Shown here one piece after another: positions 52,069-61,492 of a stretch of 64,000 nt of DNA. The stretch is from contig NZ_OY761823.1 in assembly GCF_963664965.1 (NCBI RefSeq), positions 2,560,001 through 2,624,000 of the forward strand, read 5' to 3'. The notes beneath the pieces are model-generated. The model was not told where the DNA came from. It searched no databases and was given only the letters and a program-made list of their open reading frames with translations. Positions within the stretch are counted from its first letter, which is position 1; each line of letters opens with the position of its first letter. The position numbers and the translations under genes were made by a program. The stretch is from an uncultured Pseudodesulfovibrio sp. (GTDB lineage Bacteria; Desulfobacterota; Desulfovibrionia; Desulfovibrionales; Desulfovibrionaceae).

Positions 52069-52986
52069 CTAACCCTCCGGCTCGATGTTGGTTCCGAGGG
52101 CGGCAGGGGCATCAATGCGACGACCGCGCCATGCGGAAAGAATGAGCACCAGAATGGTCAGGACATAGGGCAGCATCAAAAGCAGCGAAGACGGAAGATT
52201 GGTACCCATCGCCTGTAACCGAAGCTGAAAAGCCATCACACCGCCGAACAGATATGCTCCGATAACGGCCCGACCGGGACGCCAGAAGGCAAAAATAACA
52301 AGGGCGACGGCAATCCATCCTCTGCCTCCAGACAAACCATTGGTCCAGAGGTGAGTATATGCCAATGACAGGTACGCTCCACCAAGCCCAATGAGGAATC
52401 CACCGCCAACAACGGCAAAATACCTCAGGACACGCGGTTTGAGTCCTGCTGCACCCGCGGCCTGCGGCATTTCACCGGTAGCCGTCACATGCATGCCAAG
52501 ACTTGTACGTCGGAAGAAAAACCAGAAAAGAACCGGCACGATAAACGAAATATAAACAAGCATGTCGTGCTTGAAAAAGATCTCACCCAAAACAGGAATC
52601 TGAGAAAGGACTGGGAAATTGAACGGGTCAAAACCGGGTGCGGGAAGGCCAACAAAAGGCACTCCGAAAAAGTTGGTCAATCCCAGTCCGAGAATTGTAA
52701 TGGCCAGCCCTGAAACGACCTGATTGCCAAGACAGCTGATGCAGACAAAGCCGTGCAAGGCACCCATGGCCATGCCGGCAATTCCCCCGGCAATGAAACC
52801 AAGCCACGGAGACCCTGTGGACAGACTCGTCCAGAATGCTGCCAGTGCGGCAACAGACATCATGCCTTCGACGCCGAGGTTCAGCACCCCGCCCTTCTCG
52901 GTCATCATTTCACCGAGGGTGGCATACAAAATCGGCGTCCCGGACTGCACCGTGGCAGCCAGCAGCGGTATAAGGAATTCCCACAT
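52069..52986 (-). CDS. ABC transporter permease, BMP/nucleoside type, second
   Basis: The product is 305 residues with about eight membrane segments and the branched-chain/ribose permease fold (GVLNLGVEGMMSVAAL near 34-49, which is strongly conserved). It forms the membrane channel with the 354-residue permease encoded 6 bp upstream. The ATPase gene follows 4 bp later. Probably imports a nucleoside or purine. Confidence 0.9.
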   Translation of the reverse strand: MWEFLIPLLAATVQSGTPILYATLGEMMTEKGGVLNLGVEGMMSVAALAAFWTSLSTGSPWLGFIAGGIAGMAMGALHGFVCISCLGNQVVSGLAITILGLGLTNFFGVPFVGLPAPGFDPFNFPVLSQIPVLGEIFFKHDMLVYISFIVPVLFWFFFRRTSLGMHVTATGEMPQAAGAAGLKPRVLRYFAVVGGGFLIGLGGAYLSLAYTHLWTNGLSGGRGWIAVALVIFAFWRPGRAVIGAYLFGGVMAFQLRLQAMGTNLPSSLLLMLPYVLTILVLILSAWRGRRIDAPAALGTNIEPEG

Positions 52987-52992
52987 GATCGT

Positions 52993-54057
52993 TTATTTCA
53001 CCTGGGAACGCTTCCGTTCCAGTTTATATGTAAGAAAGAACTGTCCAGCCAACACCGAAAGCAGAATCAGCCCTTCAAGAATGGAACCGTAAGCAGCCGG
53101 GATTTGCAGTTCGAGCTGGAGATTCTCGACGCCAACTCGAAGTGCTGCAAGTAAAAATGAAGCAAAAGCAATATTCAGCGGCTCAAGCCGCGCAAGCCAT
53201 GCCACGACAATGGCGGTATATCCGTATCCGACCATCAGGCTCGGCTGAAGCCGGTTGAGAACGGCTGATGTCTCGACGCATCCGGCCCATCCGGCAAATC
53301 CGCCGGAAAGACACATGACGAACATGACAAGCATGCCGTAACGAATCTTGGCATACTTGGCCACACGGGCGCCCTCACCACTCGCCTGAAGCTCGTAACC
53401 GAGACGAGTGAAGCGCATAAAGGCCCACAGGCCGACGCCGACGACAAAGCAGAAAAGCAGACCCCAGTGAACCTTGGTCCCGGCGATGCCGTGAATAATG
53501 GCATTAGACGAAAATTCGGGAGTCATGGGAAAACCGAAGCTGGTCGGGTCTTTCCAGACGCCGAAGACAAGATAGTCAAGCAGCAGTATGGCGATATAAT
53601 TGAGCATCAGGGTGGAAATGATTTCATTCACCCGGAGTTTCAATTTGAGAATGGCAGGAATGAGCGCCCAGATACCGCCAAGAATAAACGCCATGATAAA
53701 CATGAGCGGCATCAGAATGACTGGGGACAAATCGGGAAAACTGAGAGCCATCCACGTCGCGCCGATGGCACCAAGCGCAAACTGCCCCTCCGCACCGATA
53801 TTCCATATCTGCATGCGAAAGGCGACGGCGACGCCGAGGGAGCACAGGAAAAGCGGAATGGCTTTAAGCAATGCACCTTCCAAGGCCCAAAGATGGCCGA
53901 AACTCCCCTGCCACAAAATATTCAACCCCTCGAAAACGTCTTTACCCTGCCCGACGAGCAGCAATGCGCTCACGGCCAGGGAAAAGAGCAGGGCGCCCAG
54001 GAGTATCACCAGGGCGCCCCACTTCCAGGGTTCGTCTCTTTTTATTATCTTAAACAC
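52993..54057 (-). CDS. ABC transporter permease, BMP/nucleoside type, first
   Basis: The product is 354 residues with about eight to nine membrane segments. The pattern NIGAEGQFALGAIGATW (about 86-102) matches the first permease of BMP-linked importers. It lies 14 bp after the BMP lipoprotein gene and 6 bp before the second permease gene. The pair makes a heterodimeric channel. Confidence 0.9.
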   Translation of the reverse strand: MFKIIKRDEPWKWGALVILLGALLFSLAVSALLLVGQGKDVFEGLNILWQGSFGHLWALEGALLKAIPLFLCSLGVAVAFRMQIWNIGAEGQFALGAIGATWMALSFPDLSPVILMPLMFIMAFILGGIWALIPAILKLKLRVNEIISTLMLNYIAILLLDYLVFGVWKDPTSFGFPMTPEFSSNAIIHGIAGTKVHWGLLFCFVVGVGLWAFMRFTRLGYELQASGEGARVAKYAKIRYGMLVMFVMCLSGGFAGWAGCVETSAVLNRLQPSLMVGYGYTAIVVAWLARLEPLNIAFASFLLAALRVGVENLQLELQIPAAYGSILEGLILLSVLAGQFFLTYKLERKRSQVK

Positions 54058-54071
54058 AAGTACCCATAGGG

Positions 54072-55208
54072 TTATTCAGTAGTACCGACAACGCCTTCGA
54101 CAAACCAGGTCATGCCGAGCAGGTCGCCGTCAGGAGCAGTCGTACCTTCTGCGATAACTACTTCACCTTTCTGGTTCTTGATCGGACCGGCAAAGATGGT
54201 GTCCTTGCCTGCCTTGAGTTCGGCCTTGCGGGCGTTGACCTTGGCCTTGACGTCTTCAGGAACCATCGGACCCATGGGAGCGATATCAACGACACCGTCC
54301 TGCATGGACCACCACATGGACTGGTCACCCTTCCATGTACCGTTCTTCACCTGCTCAATCATCTTGACGTACATCGGCCCCCAGTTCCAGATGGCGGAAG
54401 TCAGATGCGCCTTGGGAGCAAAGGAAGACATATCGGAGTTGTACCCGACGGAGTAGGCTCCGGCTTCCTGAGCGGCTTCCTGCGGTGCGGGAGAATCCTG
54501 ATGCTGTGCGATCACGTCACAGCCAGCATCCAGAAGGCTCTTGGCTGCGTCTTTTTCCAGAGCCGGATCGTACCAGGTCTTTGTCCAGACGACACGAATT
54601 TCGGCGTCAGGATTCACTTCACGGGCACCGAGAGCAAAAGCATTGATGCCGCGAATGACTTCCGGAATCGGGAAAGCAGCAACATAGCCAAGCTTGTTGG
54701 TCTTGGTCATGGCGCCGGAAACCATACCGGTCAGATAACGGGACTGGTAAATACGACCGAAGTAGTTGTTCACGTTCTCAGCTTTCTTGAAGCCGGAGCA
54801 GTGCATGAAATCAACTTCGGGAAATTCCTTGGCGACCTTGATGGTCGGGTCCATGTAACCGAAACTGGTGGTGAAGATGATATCAAAGCCTTTACGGGCC
54901 ATGTTGCGGATTACACGCTCGGAATCAGCACCTTCAGGAACGGATTCGACAAAAGCGGTCGTGGTGTAGTCCAGAGCGTCTACAGCCTTGCGGCCCAGAT
55001 CGTGGGCGTAGGAGTAACCGGCATCGCCGACCGGTGAAACGTAAACGAATCCGGCCTTGATGGTTTTGGGCTCTTCCTTGGGAGCTTCCGCTTTTTCAGC
55101 GGCAGGCTCTTCAGCCTTTTTCTCCTGCGGGGCTTCGCCACACGCGACGAGGGACAGCAGCAACGCCATGGCGGCGAATGCAACAAACAGTTTCAGCATT
55201 TTTTTCAT
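54072..55208 (-). CDS. BMP-family substrate-binding lipoprotein
   Basis: The product is 378 residues. A signal peptide with lipobox Val-Ala-Cys (Cys23) leads to a Glu/Ala/Lys/Pro-rich linker (about 25-48) and a BMP-family binding fold (IKAGFVYVSPVGDAGYSY, the GYMDPT region, and YVAAFPIPEVIRG). BMP proteins were first described as basic membrane proteins and bind nucleosides or purines. It heads the import operon. The xanthine phosphoribosyltransferase gene just upstream supports a purine ligand. Similar proteins elsewhere bind other small molecules. Confidence 0.92.
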   Translation of the reverse strand: MKKMLKLFVAFAAMALLLSLVACGEAPQEKKAEEPAAEKAEAPKEEPKTIKAGFVYVSPVGDAGYSYAHDLGRKAVDALDYTTTAFVESVPEGADSERVIRNMARKGFDIIFTTSFGYMDPTIKVAKEFPEVDFMHCSGFKKAENVNNYFGRIYQSRYLTGMVSGAMTKTNKLGYVAAFPIPEVIRGINAFALGAREVNPDAEIRVVWTKTWYDPALEKDAAKSLLDAGCDVIAQHQDSPAPQEAAQEAGAYSVGYNSDMSSFAPKAHLTSAIWNWGPMYVKMIEQVKNGTWKGDQSMWWSMQDGVVDIAPMGPMVPEDVKAKVNARKAELKAGKDTIFAGPIKNQKGEVVIAEGTTAPDGDLLGMTWFVEGVVGTTE

Positions 55209-55332
55209 GTGGACCTCACGATTAGCAGTTTTTTATCTGATGCCAATATCCCAGTGCGCGTTTTTGGGCAATACCTCATTCAACGCAAAGGAATCTATCT
55301 CCACAAATTACAGACAAACTTTTTTATCGAGC

Positions 55333-55815
55333 TTACTCGGAAACCTGAATGATCGGTTCCACAAACTGAGAACCGGCATCCCACGGGAAAAGAATCCACG
55401 TATCCTGACTGACTTCGGTAATAAATGTATCCACCATGGGACGTCCTTCAGGCTTGGCGTAAACCGTAGCAAAATGGGCATTCGGCACCATGTCTTTTGC
55501 TACCTTGGCCGTTTTTCCGGTATCGACCAGATCGTCTATCAAGAGCCAGCCTTCACCGTCATTTTCGACAGCTTTGAGGACATTCGTATCACCCTGCTCT
55601 TTCCAGTCATAACTCGAAAGACAAATGGTATCGATCAGATGGATATCAAGTTCACGGGCAAGAATGGCAGCCGGAACAAGGCCTCCGCGAGTAATGGCGA
55701 TAATCCCTTTCCAAGGACCTTTTTCCATCAAACGCCAAGAAAGCGCCCGACAATCACGATGCAACTGTTCCCACGAAACCGGGTACATTTTTTGATAACG
55801 ACTCTTGTCACCCAT
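55333..55815 (-). CDS. Xanthine-guanine phosphoribosyltransferase
   Basis: The product is 160 residues. The PRPP-binding motif is [13 protein letters not shown] (about 91-103), with [13 protein letters not shown] near 41-53 and a C-terminal base-binding region ([14 protein letters not shown]), as in E. coli Gpt. It converts xanthine, guanine or hypoxanthine with PRPP to the nucleotide. It lies 124 bp upstream of the BMP importer genes on the same strand, suggesting uptake followed by salvage of purines. Confidence 0.92.
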   Translation of the reverse strand: MGDKSRYQKMYPVSWEQLHRDCRALSWRLMEKGPWKGIIAITRGGLVPAAILARELDIHLIDTICLSSYDWKEQGDTNVLKAVENDGEGWLLIDDLVDTGKTAKVAKDMVPNAHFATVYAKPEGRPMVDTFITEVSQDTWILFPWDAGSQFVEPIIQVSE

Positions 55816-55883
55816 GCAGAATATTCTCCTCGATTTTCCCTAAAAGAATGAAGGGGTGCGCTCCAATACCCATGTTTTTCCAA

Positions 55884-57335
55884 TTAATCAAGAGAACAGG
55901 CACGCCCTTTGTAATCGAAAATAAATCCAAGCGTCTTACGCACTTTTTCAGAAAACAGTTTTGAGGAAAGGACTTTACCAGCCACACGCTTGTTGATTTC
56001 GCTTACAGTCGGATATGGATGTATCGCCGAGGCCATGGAAGCCAACCCCATTTTCGCATTCAAGGCGGCTACCCATTCCGCTGCAATTTCACCGGCATGC
56101 ACACCGACAATCTGCACCCCCAAAGGCTTTTCCCTCTTGTCGAGCAACAATTTGATTTTCCCGACCGACGCACCTTCAGCCCGGGCACGGTCATTATCGG
56201 CAAAATCCTCTTTCCATACGGAACATTCAAGACCGGCCTTTCCAGCAGCTTTTTCATTCATCCCGACACTTGCCAATTCCGGTTCGGTATAGGTGCACCA
56301 CGGCAGCCACTTGTAATCGACTTTGCGCGGCAACCTGAATACCGCATTGGAAATGATGACTCCCCCTTCATAACCCGCAGCATGCGTAAAGAGATACTTG
56401 CCCAACACATCCCCTGCCGCGAAAATATGCTTTTGTGACGTCCTGAGACGGGTATCCGTTTTTACCCCCCGCCTGTCGTATTCCACTCCCGCGTTTTCGA
56501 GCTTCAGACTTCCAACATTAGGCGCACGCCCCGCCGCAACCAGTATCTTTTCCGCCTTGATGACATGTGACACGCCATCACTTTCATACTCGACTTCAAT
56601 ACCACCGGGAATCTTACGCACTACTTTCGTATTCGCACACAAATCCAGCCCGACACCTTCGGCTCTCAGCGAATCCTGCACCACCGCTGCCATGTCTTCA
56701 TCTTCAACAGGCAAGACCTGACAATTTCGCTGCAAGATACGCACATCCGTTCCAAGACGGGCAAACGCCTGCGACATCTCGCACCCGATCGGCCCACCAC
56801 CGACAACAATAAGCGAAGACGGCAAGGCATCAAGTGAAAAAATGTCCTTGTTTGTCAGGTAATCGACATCAGCAAGGCCCGGAATGGGAGGAACCGAAGG
56901 CTCGGACCCAGTCGCCAGCACCCAGAATTTTGCGGAAACCCGCCTCTCGCCCAAATCAACCTGATGCTCGTCGATGAAAGAAGCCTCGCCAAATGAGACT
57001 TCCACACCAAGACTGCAAAAACGCTCCTCGGAATCATGCACCTGCACACTTTCAATGACGGACTGAATTCGTCGCGCTATCTGCTTGAAATTCACAGCGG
57101 GAAGGTCAACCGGCGGCAACCCGTATTCGTCGGCATGACGCATCTGATGATAGACAGATGCCGTCTTGATAAGCGTCTTGCTGGGTACGCATCCATAATG
57201 AAGGCAATCTCCGCCGAGCAAAGGGGCTTTCTCGATCAAAAGCGTCTTGAGACCGAGTTGGGATGCTCCCGAAGCAACAGTCAGCCCTGCCGCTCCGCCA
57301 CCGATCACGCCGATATCATAATCATATTTCGCCAT
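55884..57335 (-). CDS. Mercuric-reductase-like pyridine nucleotide-disulfide oxidoreductase
   Basis: The product is about 483 residues from the ATG at 57335, which has GGAGGCGG upstream. It shows an FAD motif (GVIGGGAAGLTVA), the redox-active pair in GGDCLHYGCVPSK, an NAD(P)H motif (IVVGGGPIGCEMSQA) and a dimer domain with the His-Pro-Tyr-Pro-Thr active-site element. Mercuric reductase's extra C-terminal Cys pair and metal-binding front domain are absent, so mercury reduction is doubtful. Dihydrolipoamide or another disulfide may be the substrate. It overlaps the TVP38 gene by 14 bp; this pairing is common in bacteria, though its purpose is unclear. Confidence 0.87.
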   Translation of the reverse strand: MAKYDYDIGVIGGGAAGLTVASGASQLGLKTLLIEKAPLLGGDCLHYGCVPSKTLIKTASVYHQMRHADEYGLPPVDLPAVNFKQIARRIQSVIESVQVHDSEERFCSLGVEVSFGEASFIDEHQVDLGERRVSAKFWVLATGSEPSVPPIPGLADVDYLTNKDIFSLDALPSSLIVVGGGPIGCEMSQAFARLGTDVRILQRNCQVLPVEDEDMAAVVQDSLRAEGVGLDLCANTKVVRKIPGGIEVEYESDGVSHVIKAEKILVAAGRAPNVGSLKLENAGVEYDRRGVKTDTRLRTSQKHIFAAGDVLGKYLFTHAAGYEGGVIISNAVFRLPRKVDYKWLPWCTYTEPELASVGMNEKAAGKAGLECSVWKEDFADNDRARAEGASVGKIKLLLDKREKPLGVQIVGVHAGEIAAEWVAALNAKMGLASMASAIHPYPTVSEINKRVAGKVLSSKLFSEKVRKTLGFIFDYKGRACSLD

Positions 57336-58029
57336 CCTTCCGCCTCCGTGCCTGATACCAACCAAGCACTTTCTTCATGACCAAGGGGAATATGCCCAAT
57401 ATCGCAAACGATATAATGAGGCTCGGGGAAAGAAGCCCGGAAAAGGAATCAATCCGCCCAAGCTCCTTGCCCGCATTGACGTATACAAGAGTCGCCGGAA
57501 ACATGCCCACCTGTGAAACCCAGTAATAGGTAAACAGCCGCATGGGTGTCAGCGCAACAACCGTATTGATAGCGAAAAAAGGAAAAATCGGAATCAAACG
57601 AAGAGTAAACAGATAAAAGGCACCGTCCCTCTCGACGCCCTCATTTATTTTTCGAAGCTTATCAGCAAATCGCCCCTGCACCCAGTCCCGCAGCAGGTAT
57701 CTGGCGACGATAAAGGCTACGGTGGCTCCGATGCTGCTGGCAAAGGAAACAATGACCGTACCGGCCATGAACCCGAACAGCGCTCCCCCGGCAAGGGTGA
57801 GCACCGCTGCCGCGGGAAGAGCCAAGGCCGTCGCCGCAACATACACGGCGAAATAGACTGCTATGACCGTAAATGTATGTTCGGCATAAAGAACCTGAAA
57901 CCGTTCTCGCGAGGACTTGATGTATTCAAGGGATAAATACTGGTCAAAATCAAAAAAGAAGTACGATGCAATCAAACAGATAATGACGGAAACAACAAGA
58001 ATTCGCTTTATCATTCCGGACCGCATCAC
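57322..58029 (-). CDS. TVP38/TMEM64 (DedA-like) membrane protein
   Basis: The product is 235 residues with about five to six membrane segments. The VTT-domain core includes TLAGGALFGFMAGTVIVSFASSIGAT (in pieces near 82-107) and LRLIPIFPFFAINTVVALT. These proteins are thought to act in lipid movement across membranes. The stop overlaps the flavoprotein start, so the two are probably coupled. The glucokinase gene ends 12 bp upstream of this start region and may belong to the same transcript. Confidence 0.88.
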   Translation of the reverse strand: MMRSGMIKRILVVSVIICLIASYFFFDFDQYLSLEYIKSSRERFQVLYAEHTFTVIAVYFAVYVAATALALPAAAVLTLAGGALFGFMAGTVIVSFASSIGATVAFIVARYLLRDWVQGRFADKLRKINEGVERDGAFYLFTLRLIPIFPFFAINTVVALTPMRLFTYYWVSQVGMFPATLVYVNAGKELGRIDSFSGLLSPSLIISFAILGIFPLVMKKVLGWYQARRRKDGEI

Positions 58030-58040
58030 TGACGACTCCT

Positions 58041-58988
58041 TTAATGATTCAGAAGCTGTACTCCATGAAACGCCGCACCGTACAACCCGCTCTCCTCATT
58101 CGCATTGAGCCGAATCGGAACGGAACGCAAAAACTCTTCGTAAAAATGCGAATTGTGAAACTCTTCCAGAAACTCGGGAGCAGTGACCAGCATGGGATTT
58201 TTCGCAGCCACCCCGCCAGCGATAAACATTCCACCGTAGGCCATCATGGCAATGGCCCAATTTCGACAAGCGCGCCCATAAAAACGTGCGTACCATCTGG
58301 TCGTCTCGCTCTCTGGGATTATTTGGCTTGATATTTCTTCGGCTGTCAGCTCCTCACCCGTCAAATATTTGTGAATCAACCGCAGCCCGAGTCCGGTTAC
58401 AACCGTATCACCTTCAGCCCAGTTGCGCCCGCTTTCCCGACGATTGAATTCGCCATACTCCGCTTCTTTCATCCCGGTAAAAGGGAACGCCATGTGTCCG
58501 CCTTCCGAAGGCAGGGCGGTCCACCCTTTCCCGCACGGAACAAGCGCGGAATATCCAAGTCCAGTTCCGGCCCCAATGACTCCGATCACACCATCTTCAA
58601 GCGGCACTCCCTCCTGAATGACCATGGCGTCATCGACTATCCCCGTGCGGCAAGCGAACGCCTGCGCCGCAAAATCATTTATCAAACAGGCCCGCTTCCA
58701 CCCGTAGTCGATATTTCTCAGATCAACGCCCCACGGCGCATTCGGCAGACACCCCGACACCACTCCATGCTGCACCGCCCCTGGAACAGCTATGCTCACG
58801 GCACTGAACATGTCGTGAGTGAAACCGAAATCACTCTCCCACAGCATTTCCAGCAAATGAGGAAACGATGTTGCTTCATGCGTTTTCAACCAAATTGATT
58901 TTTCCATGACAGGCGCACCGCCCTTGATGGAAAAACATGCAAATCGACTATTGGTGCCGCCGATATCAGCAGCCAGAATATACGCCAT
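58041..58988 (-). CDS. Glucokinase
   Basis: The product is about 315 residues from the ATG at 58988 with GGAGG 9-10 nt upstream; the longer frame has no site. It starts with the ATP-binding ADIGGTNSRFA, then contains VPGAVQ, the catalytic Asp region LINDFAAQAFA and GVIGAGTGLGYSA. This is the GlcK family of the ROK/hexokinase superfamily, which phosphorylates glucose with ATP in the cytoplasm. Glucose use in a sulfate reducer is usually tied to stored polyglucose. The gene is first in a possible unit with the TVP38 and flavoprotein genes. Confidence 0.92.
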   Translation of the reverse strand: MAYILAADIGGTNSRFACFSIKGGAPVMEKSIWLKTHEATSFPHLLEMLWESDFGFTHDMFSAVSIAVPGAVQHGVVSGCLPNAPWGVDLRNIDYGWKRACLINDFAAQAFACRTGIVDDAMVIQEGVPLEDGVIGVIGAGTGLGYSALVPCGKGWTALPSEGGHMAFPFTGMKEAEYGEFNRRESGRNWAEGDTVVTGLGLRLIHKYLTGEELTAEEISSQIIPESETTRWYARFYGRACRNWAIAMMAYGGMFIAGGVAAKNPMLVTAPEFLEEFHNSHFYEEFLRSVPIRLNANEESGLYGAAFHGVQLLNH

Positions 58989-59037
58989 GAATTCAATTCC
59001 TCCCGTGGAAAAGAAGACTAACACAAACCCATGAAAA

Positions 59038-59063
59038 AAAAAGGAGCCCAAAGGCCCCTTTTT
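59038..59063. terminator. Terminator of the motAB-like unit
   Basis: AAAAAGGaGCC/GGCcCCTTTTT (59038-59048 with 59053-59063), one mismatch, with an A-run giving a T-run on the reverse strand. It lies 25 bp past the MotA-like gene. Confidence 0.75.
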
Positions 59064-59087
59064 CTTCTGAATCGATCGGAGAAACAG

Positions 59088-59960
59088 CTACGCAGCTTCT
59101 GTCACATCGGACATCAAAGACTTCTCTTCTTCTGCATCCGCAGGCTCCACAGGCTGTTTTCTCCTCTGCACGTATTCACGGGTTATACGCCGCAAAGTTT
59201 CCGTCTTGCCTTCGCGCTCACTCGGGCTGAGGAAGGATGCGAGCTTGCGTTCAAGCTTATAGGAATTCTGCTCCTTGCTTATAGCAACGATACCTTCAAG
59301 AACGAGCTTCTGATTCAACAATTCGGATCGGGTGGAAAAGTTGATGTTTTCGGCAATGGGAGAAAAAAGCAGGTTGCTCAAAACAAGTCCGTACAGAGTG
59401 GATATGAAAGCCACAGGTATGTTTTTCAGAATCACGGCGGTGTCATTGATACCCATAAGCAGACCGATCAGTCCGATAACACTTCCGGCAACACCAAATG
59501 CGGGAGCCATTCGGGCCAATGTCTGGAAAAAACGCTCACTCTGCTGCCGACGGAGATTGAAAAAAGCCATCTCGGCATTCAGTGTTTCACGAATCTCTTC
59601 TTCCTTGTAATTGTCCACCAGAAGAATCAATCCGTTTTTCAAAAAGGAACTGGTAGCCTTGGCTTCGCTCCGTTCAAGTGACAAGACGCCGTCAACCTTG
59701 CTCTTCACGGACAGATCAAGAAGCGTATTCACTATCTCCTCGGAAGAAATACGACCATTTGCATACGCATTTTTCGCGACCTTGAAGGCATTCTTCACGT
59801 GAGAGACTGGATAGCTGATGAACATCGCAGCCGTCAGTCCGGAGACGACAACCAGCAGAGCCGCGACATTCCAGTAGGCTGCGGCGGCACCAGTCAACAA
59901 AAAACTGCCGATAAAGATAATGAGGCTTATAACAACGCCTGCCAGGTTTTTCCTGTTCAT
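59088..59960 (-). CDS. MotA/TolQ/ExbB family channel protein
   Basis: The product is about 290 residues from the ATG at 59960 (GGAGG 5 nt upstream; a TTG 12 nt earlier is less likely). Membrane segments lie near 6-26, 29-50, 155-175 and 190-210, with a large cytoplasmic loop between the second and third, as in MotA. The MotA region MAPAFGVAGSVIGLIGLL is conserved, with its Pro. It should form the proton- or sodium-driven stator with the MotB-like protein encoded just upstream (17-bp gap). A flagellar role is likely. Confidence 0.88.
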   Translation of the reverse strand: MNRKNLAGVVISLIIFIGSFLLTGAAAAYWNVAALLVVVSGLTAAMFISYPVSHVKNAFKVAKNAYANGRISSEEIVNTLLDLSVKSKVDGVLSLERSEAKATSSFLKNGLILLVDNYKEEEIRETLNAEMAFFNLRRQQSERFFQTLARMAPAFGVAGSVIGLIGLLMGINDTAVILKNIPVAFISTLYGLVLSNLLFSPIAENINFSTRSELLNQKLVLEGIVAISKEQNSYKLERKLASFLSPSEREGKTETLRRITREYVQRRKQPVEPADAEEEKSLMSDVTEAA

Positions 59961-59977
59961 GTTTTCCTCCAACCGAT

Positions 59978-60700
59978 TCAGATCGTATTGGTTATGATAA
60001 TTTCAACTCGCCGATTAAGCGCCTGATTGGCTTGCGAAGTACCGGGCAATTCCGGATGAAAGGAACCCCGTCCGGTTATGCTCAGCCGCTTGGGAAGAAT
60101 CTCGAACTCTTCAATCAAATGTCGGGCGACATCTGCCGCTCGTTGGCTGGAGAGAGTCAGCCCGTCAGTTCCGGTCGTTTCGTCTTCCGACGCATATCCG
60201 ATGACATGGACAGCACCGACACTCAGTTTTACGACCTCTGCTATTTCCTGCAAATATCGCTCAGATCCGACCTTCAAGTCCGACTGGTTTTCCCCGAAAA
60301 AGACCTCACCCCGCAACGTGACCCGAATCCGGCCCGATCCTTCGCGCACGACGGAAACGCCGTCTGCACGAGAACGATACAACACCTGATCCTCTGCCAT
60401 GCGAACAATATCCTGTGACCCGCGAGTATCCGCCCTGCTTGCAATCTGTCCAATCAGACCGATCAAGGGATCGAGCGAACTCGCACTGCTTGCGTCCTCG
60501 GCGCTCTGCTGGCTGAACAGAATTTTCACGTCCTGATGTGAGCTCGCATAAATAAACAACACAACGAACAGAACGAACATGACCATCATCAAGTCAGCCC
60601 ACGGCACTACCCAGTCATTCATGCCGTGTGCATGTGACGATCCGTCAGTCTCTTCGAATGACGAAAAATTCCGGGTAAAATTCTTTTCCATATCTCGCAT
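59978..60700 (-). CDS. MotB-like stator protein with OmpA domain
   Basis: The product is about 240 residues from the ATG at 60700 (AGGAG 5 nt upstream). A short start leads to one membrane helix carrying the ion-binding Asp (PWADLMMVMFVLF, Asp36), a linker, then a peptidoglycan-binding OmpA domain (about 120-240; VIGYASEDE, SQRAADVARHLIEE and RRVEIIITN). MotB anchors the stator to the cell wall and carries the ion path together with MotA. It is first in the two-gene leftward unit. Confidence 0.9.
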   Translation of the reverse strand: MRDMEKNFTRNFSSFEETDGSSHAHGMNDWVVPWADLMMVMFVLFVVLFIYASSHQDVKILFSQQSAEDASSASSLDPLIGLIGQIASRADTRGSQDIVRMAEDQVLYRSRADGVSVVREGSGRIRVTLRGEVFFGENQSDLKVGSERYLQEIAEVVKLSVGAVHVIGYASEDETTGTDGLTLSSQRAADVARHLIEEFEILPKRLSITGRGSFHPELPGTSQANQALNRRVEIIITNTI

Positions 60701-60874
60701 ACATACTCCTGCGGGTGCCCGCGCACGTACTAAGCAAGAATTTTGCCACAGACAAAACATACTGTAATCATTGGAATAATTTTATCAGAGATCAAAGAAG
60801 ACAAATTGAAGCCAAAAAAACGACACATAGCACGAATTGACTCACCCCGTTTTTTCAGTGAGAAAAGACCTGCC

Positions 60875-61492
60875 ATGAATAAAACAACAAACGGTCCTTT
60901 CAAGACAACGGAAACCATTATCCTTGCATCAGGTTCACCGCGCAGGCGGGAACTGCTCGCCGATTTGGGGCTGGACTTTGAAGTCCACCCAAGCACAGCG
61001 GACGAACCCGCCCCCTTACCAGACGAAGATGCAACCCAATACGCCAAACGCATGGCGGAAATGAAAACGCTGGACGTCGCAACGAGTTTCACAGGCAGAA
61101 CCGTACTTGGCGCAGACACCATCGTCGTCCTGGACGGACAGATCATGGGAAAACCGGCAGACGAAATAGATGCCCTTGCCAAACTCACGTCACTTTCAGG
61201 AAAAACCCACCAAGTCATCACGGCTTTCTGTCTCTTTCTGCCTGACGGCAACACAACGACACAGGCTGTCAGTACGGATGTTGACATGCGTGCCTCCGGC
61301 AAGGAGGAACTTGAAAGCTACATCGCCACTGGTGAACCCATGGACAAGGCGGGAGCCTACGCCATTCAAGGAATCGGAACGTTTCTTGTGACGGCCATCA
61401 GAGGCTCATACACCAACGTTGTCGGCCTGCCTGTTGCGCGAGTGCTGGAGGAACTTCTTGATACCGGAATCATTCAACCCCGGAAAAACTGA
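60875..61492 (+). CDS. Maf-family nucleotide pyrophosphatase
   Basis: The product is about 205 residues. The Maf opening LASGSPRRRELLADLGL is followed by the conserved Glu/Lys region (AKRMAEMK), GADTIVVLDG, SGKTHQVITA and the KAGAYAIQG motif. Maf proteins split non-canonical or canonical NTPs to monophosphates (dTTP/UTP type) and influence cell division. ATG 60875 is chosen because the family core starts close after it; the upstream frame would add an unlike tail. Its TGA overlaps the pgpA start as ATGA. Confidence 0.92.
   Translation: MNKTTNGPFKTTETIILASGSPRRRELLADLGLDFEVHPSTADEPAPLPDEDATQYAKRMAEMKTLDVATSFTGRTVLGADTIVVLDGQIMGKPADEIDALAKLTSLSGKTHQVITAFCLFLPDGNTTTQAVSTDVDMRASGKEELESYIATGEPMDKAGAYAIQGIGTFLVTAIRGSYTNVVGLPVARVLEELLDTGIIQPRKN

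Noticed and set aside
55884-57335. True mercuric reductase with a mer operon
   Set aside because: The C-terminal cysteine pair and the metal-binding front domain are missing and no mer genes are nearby.
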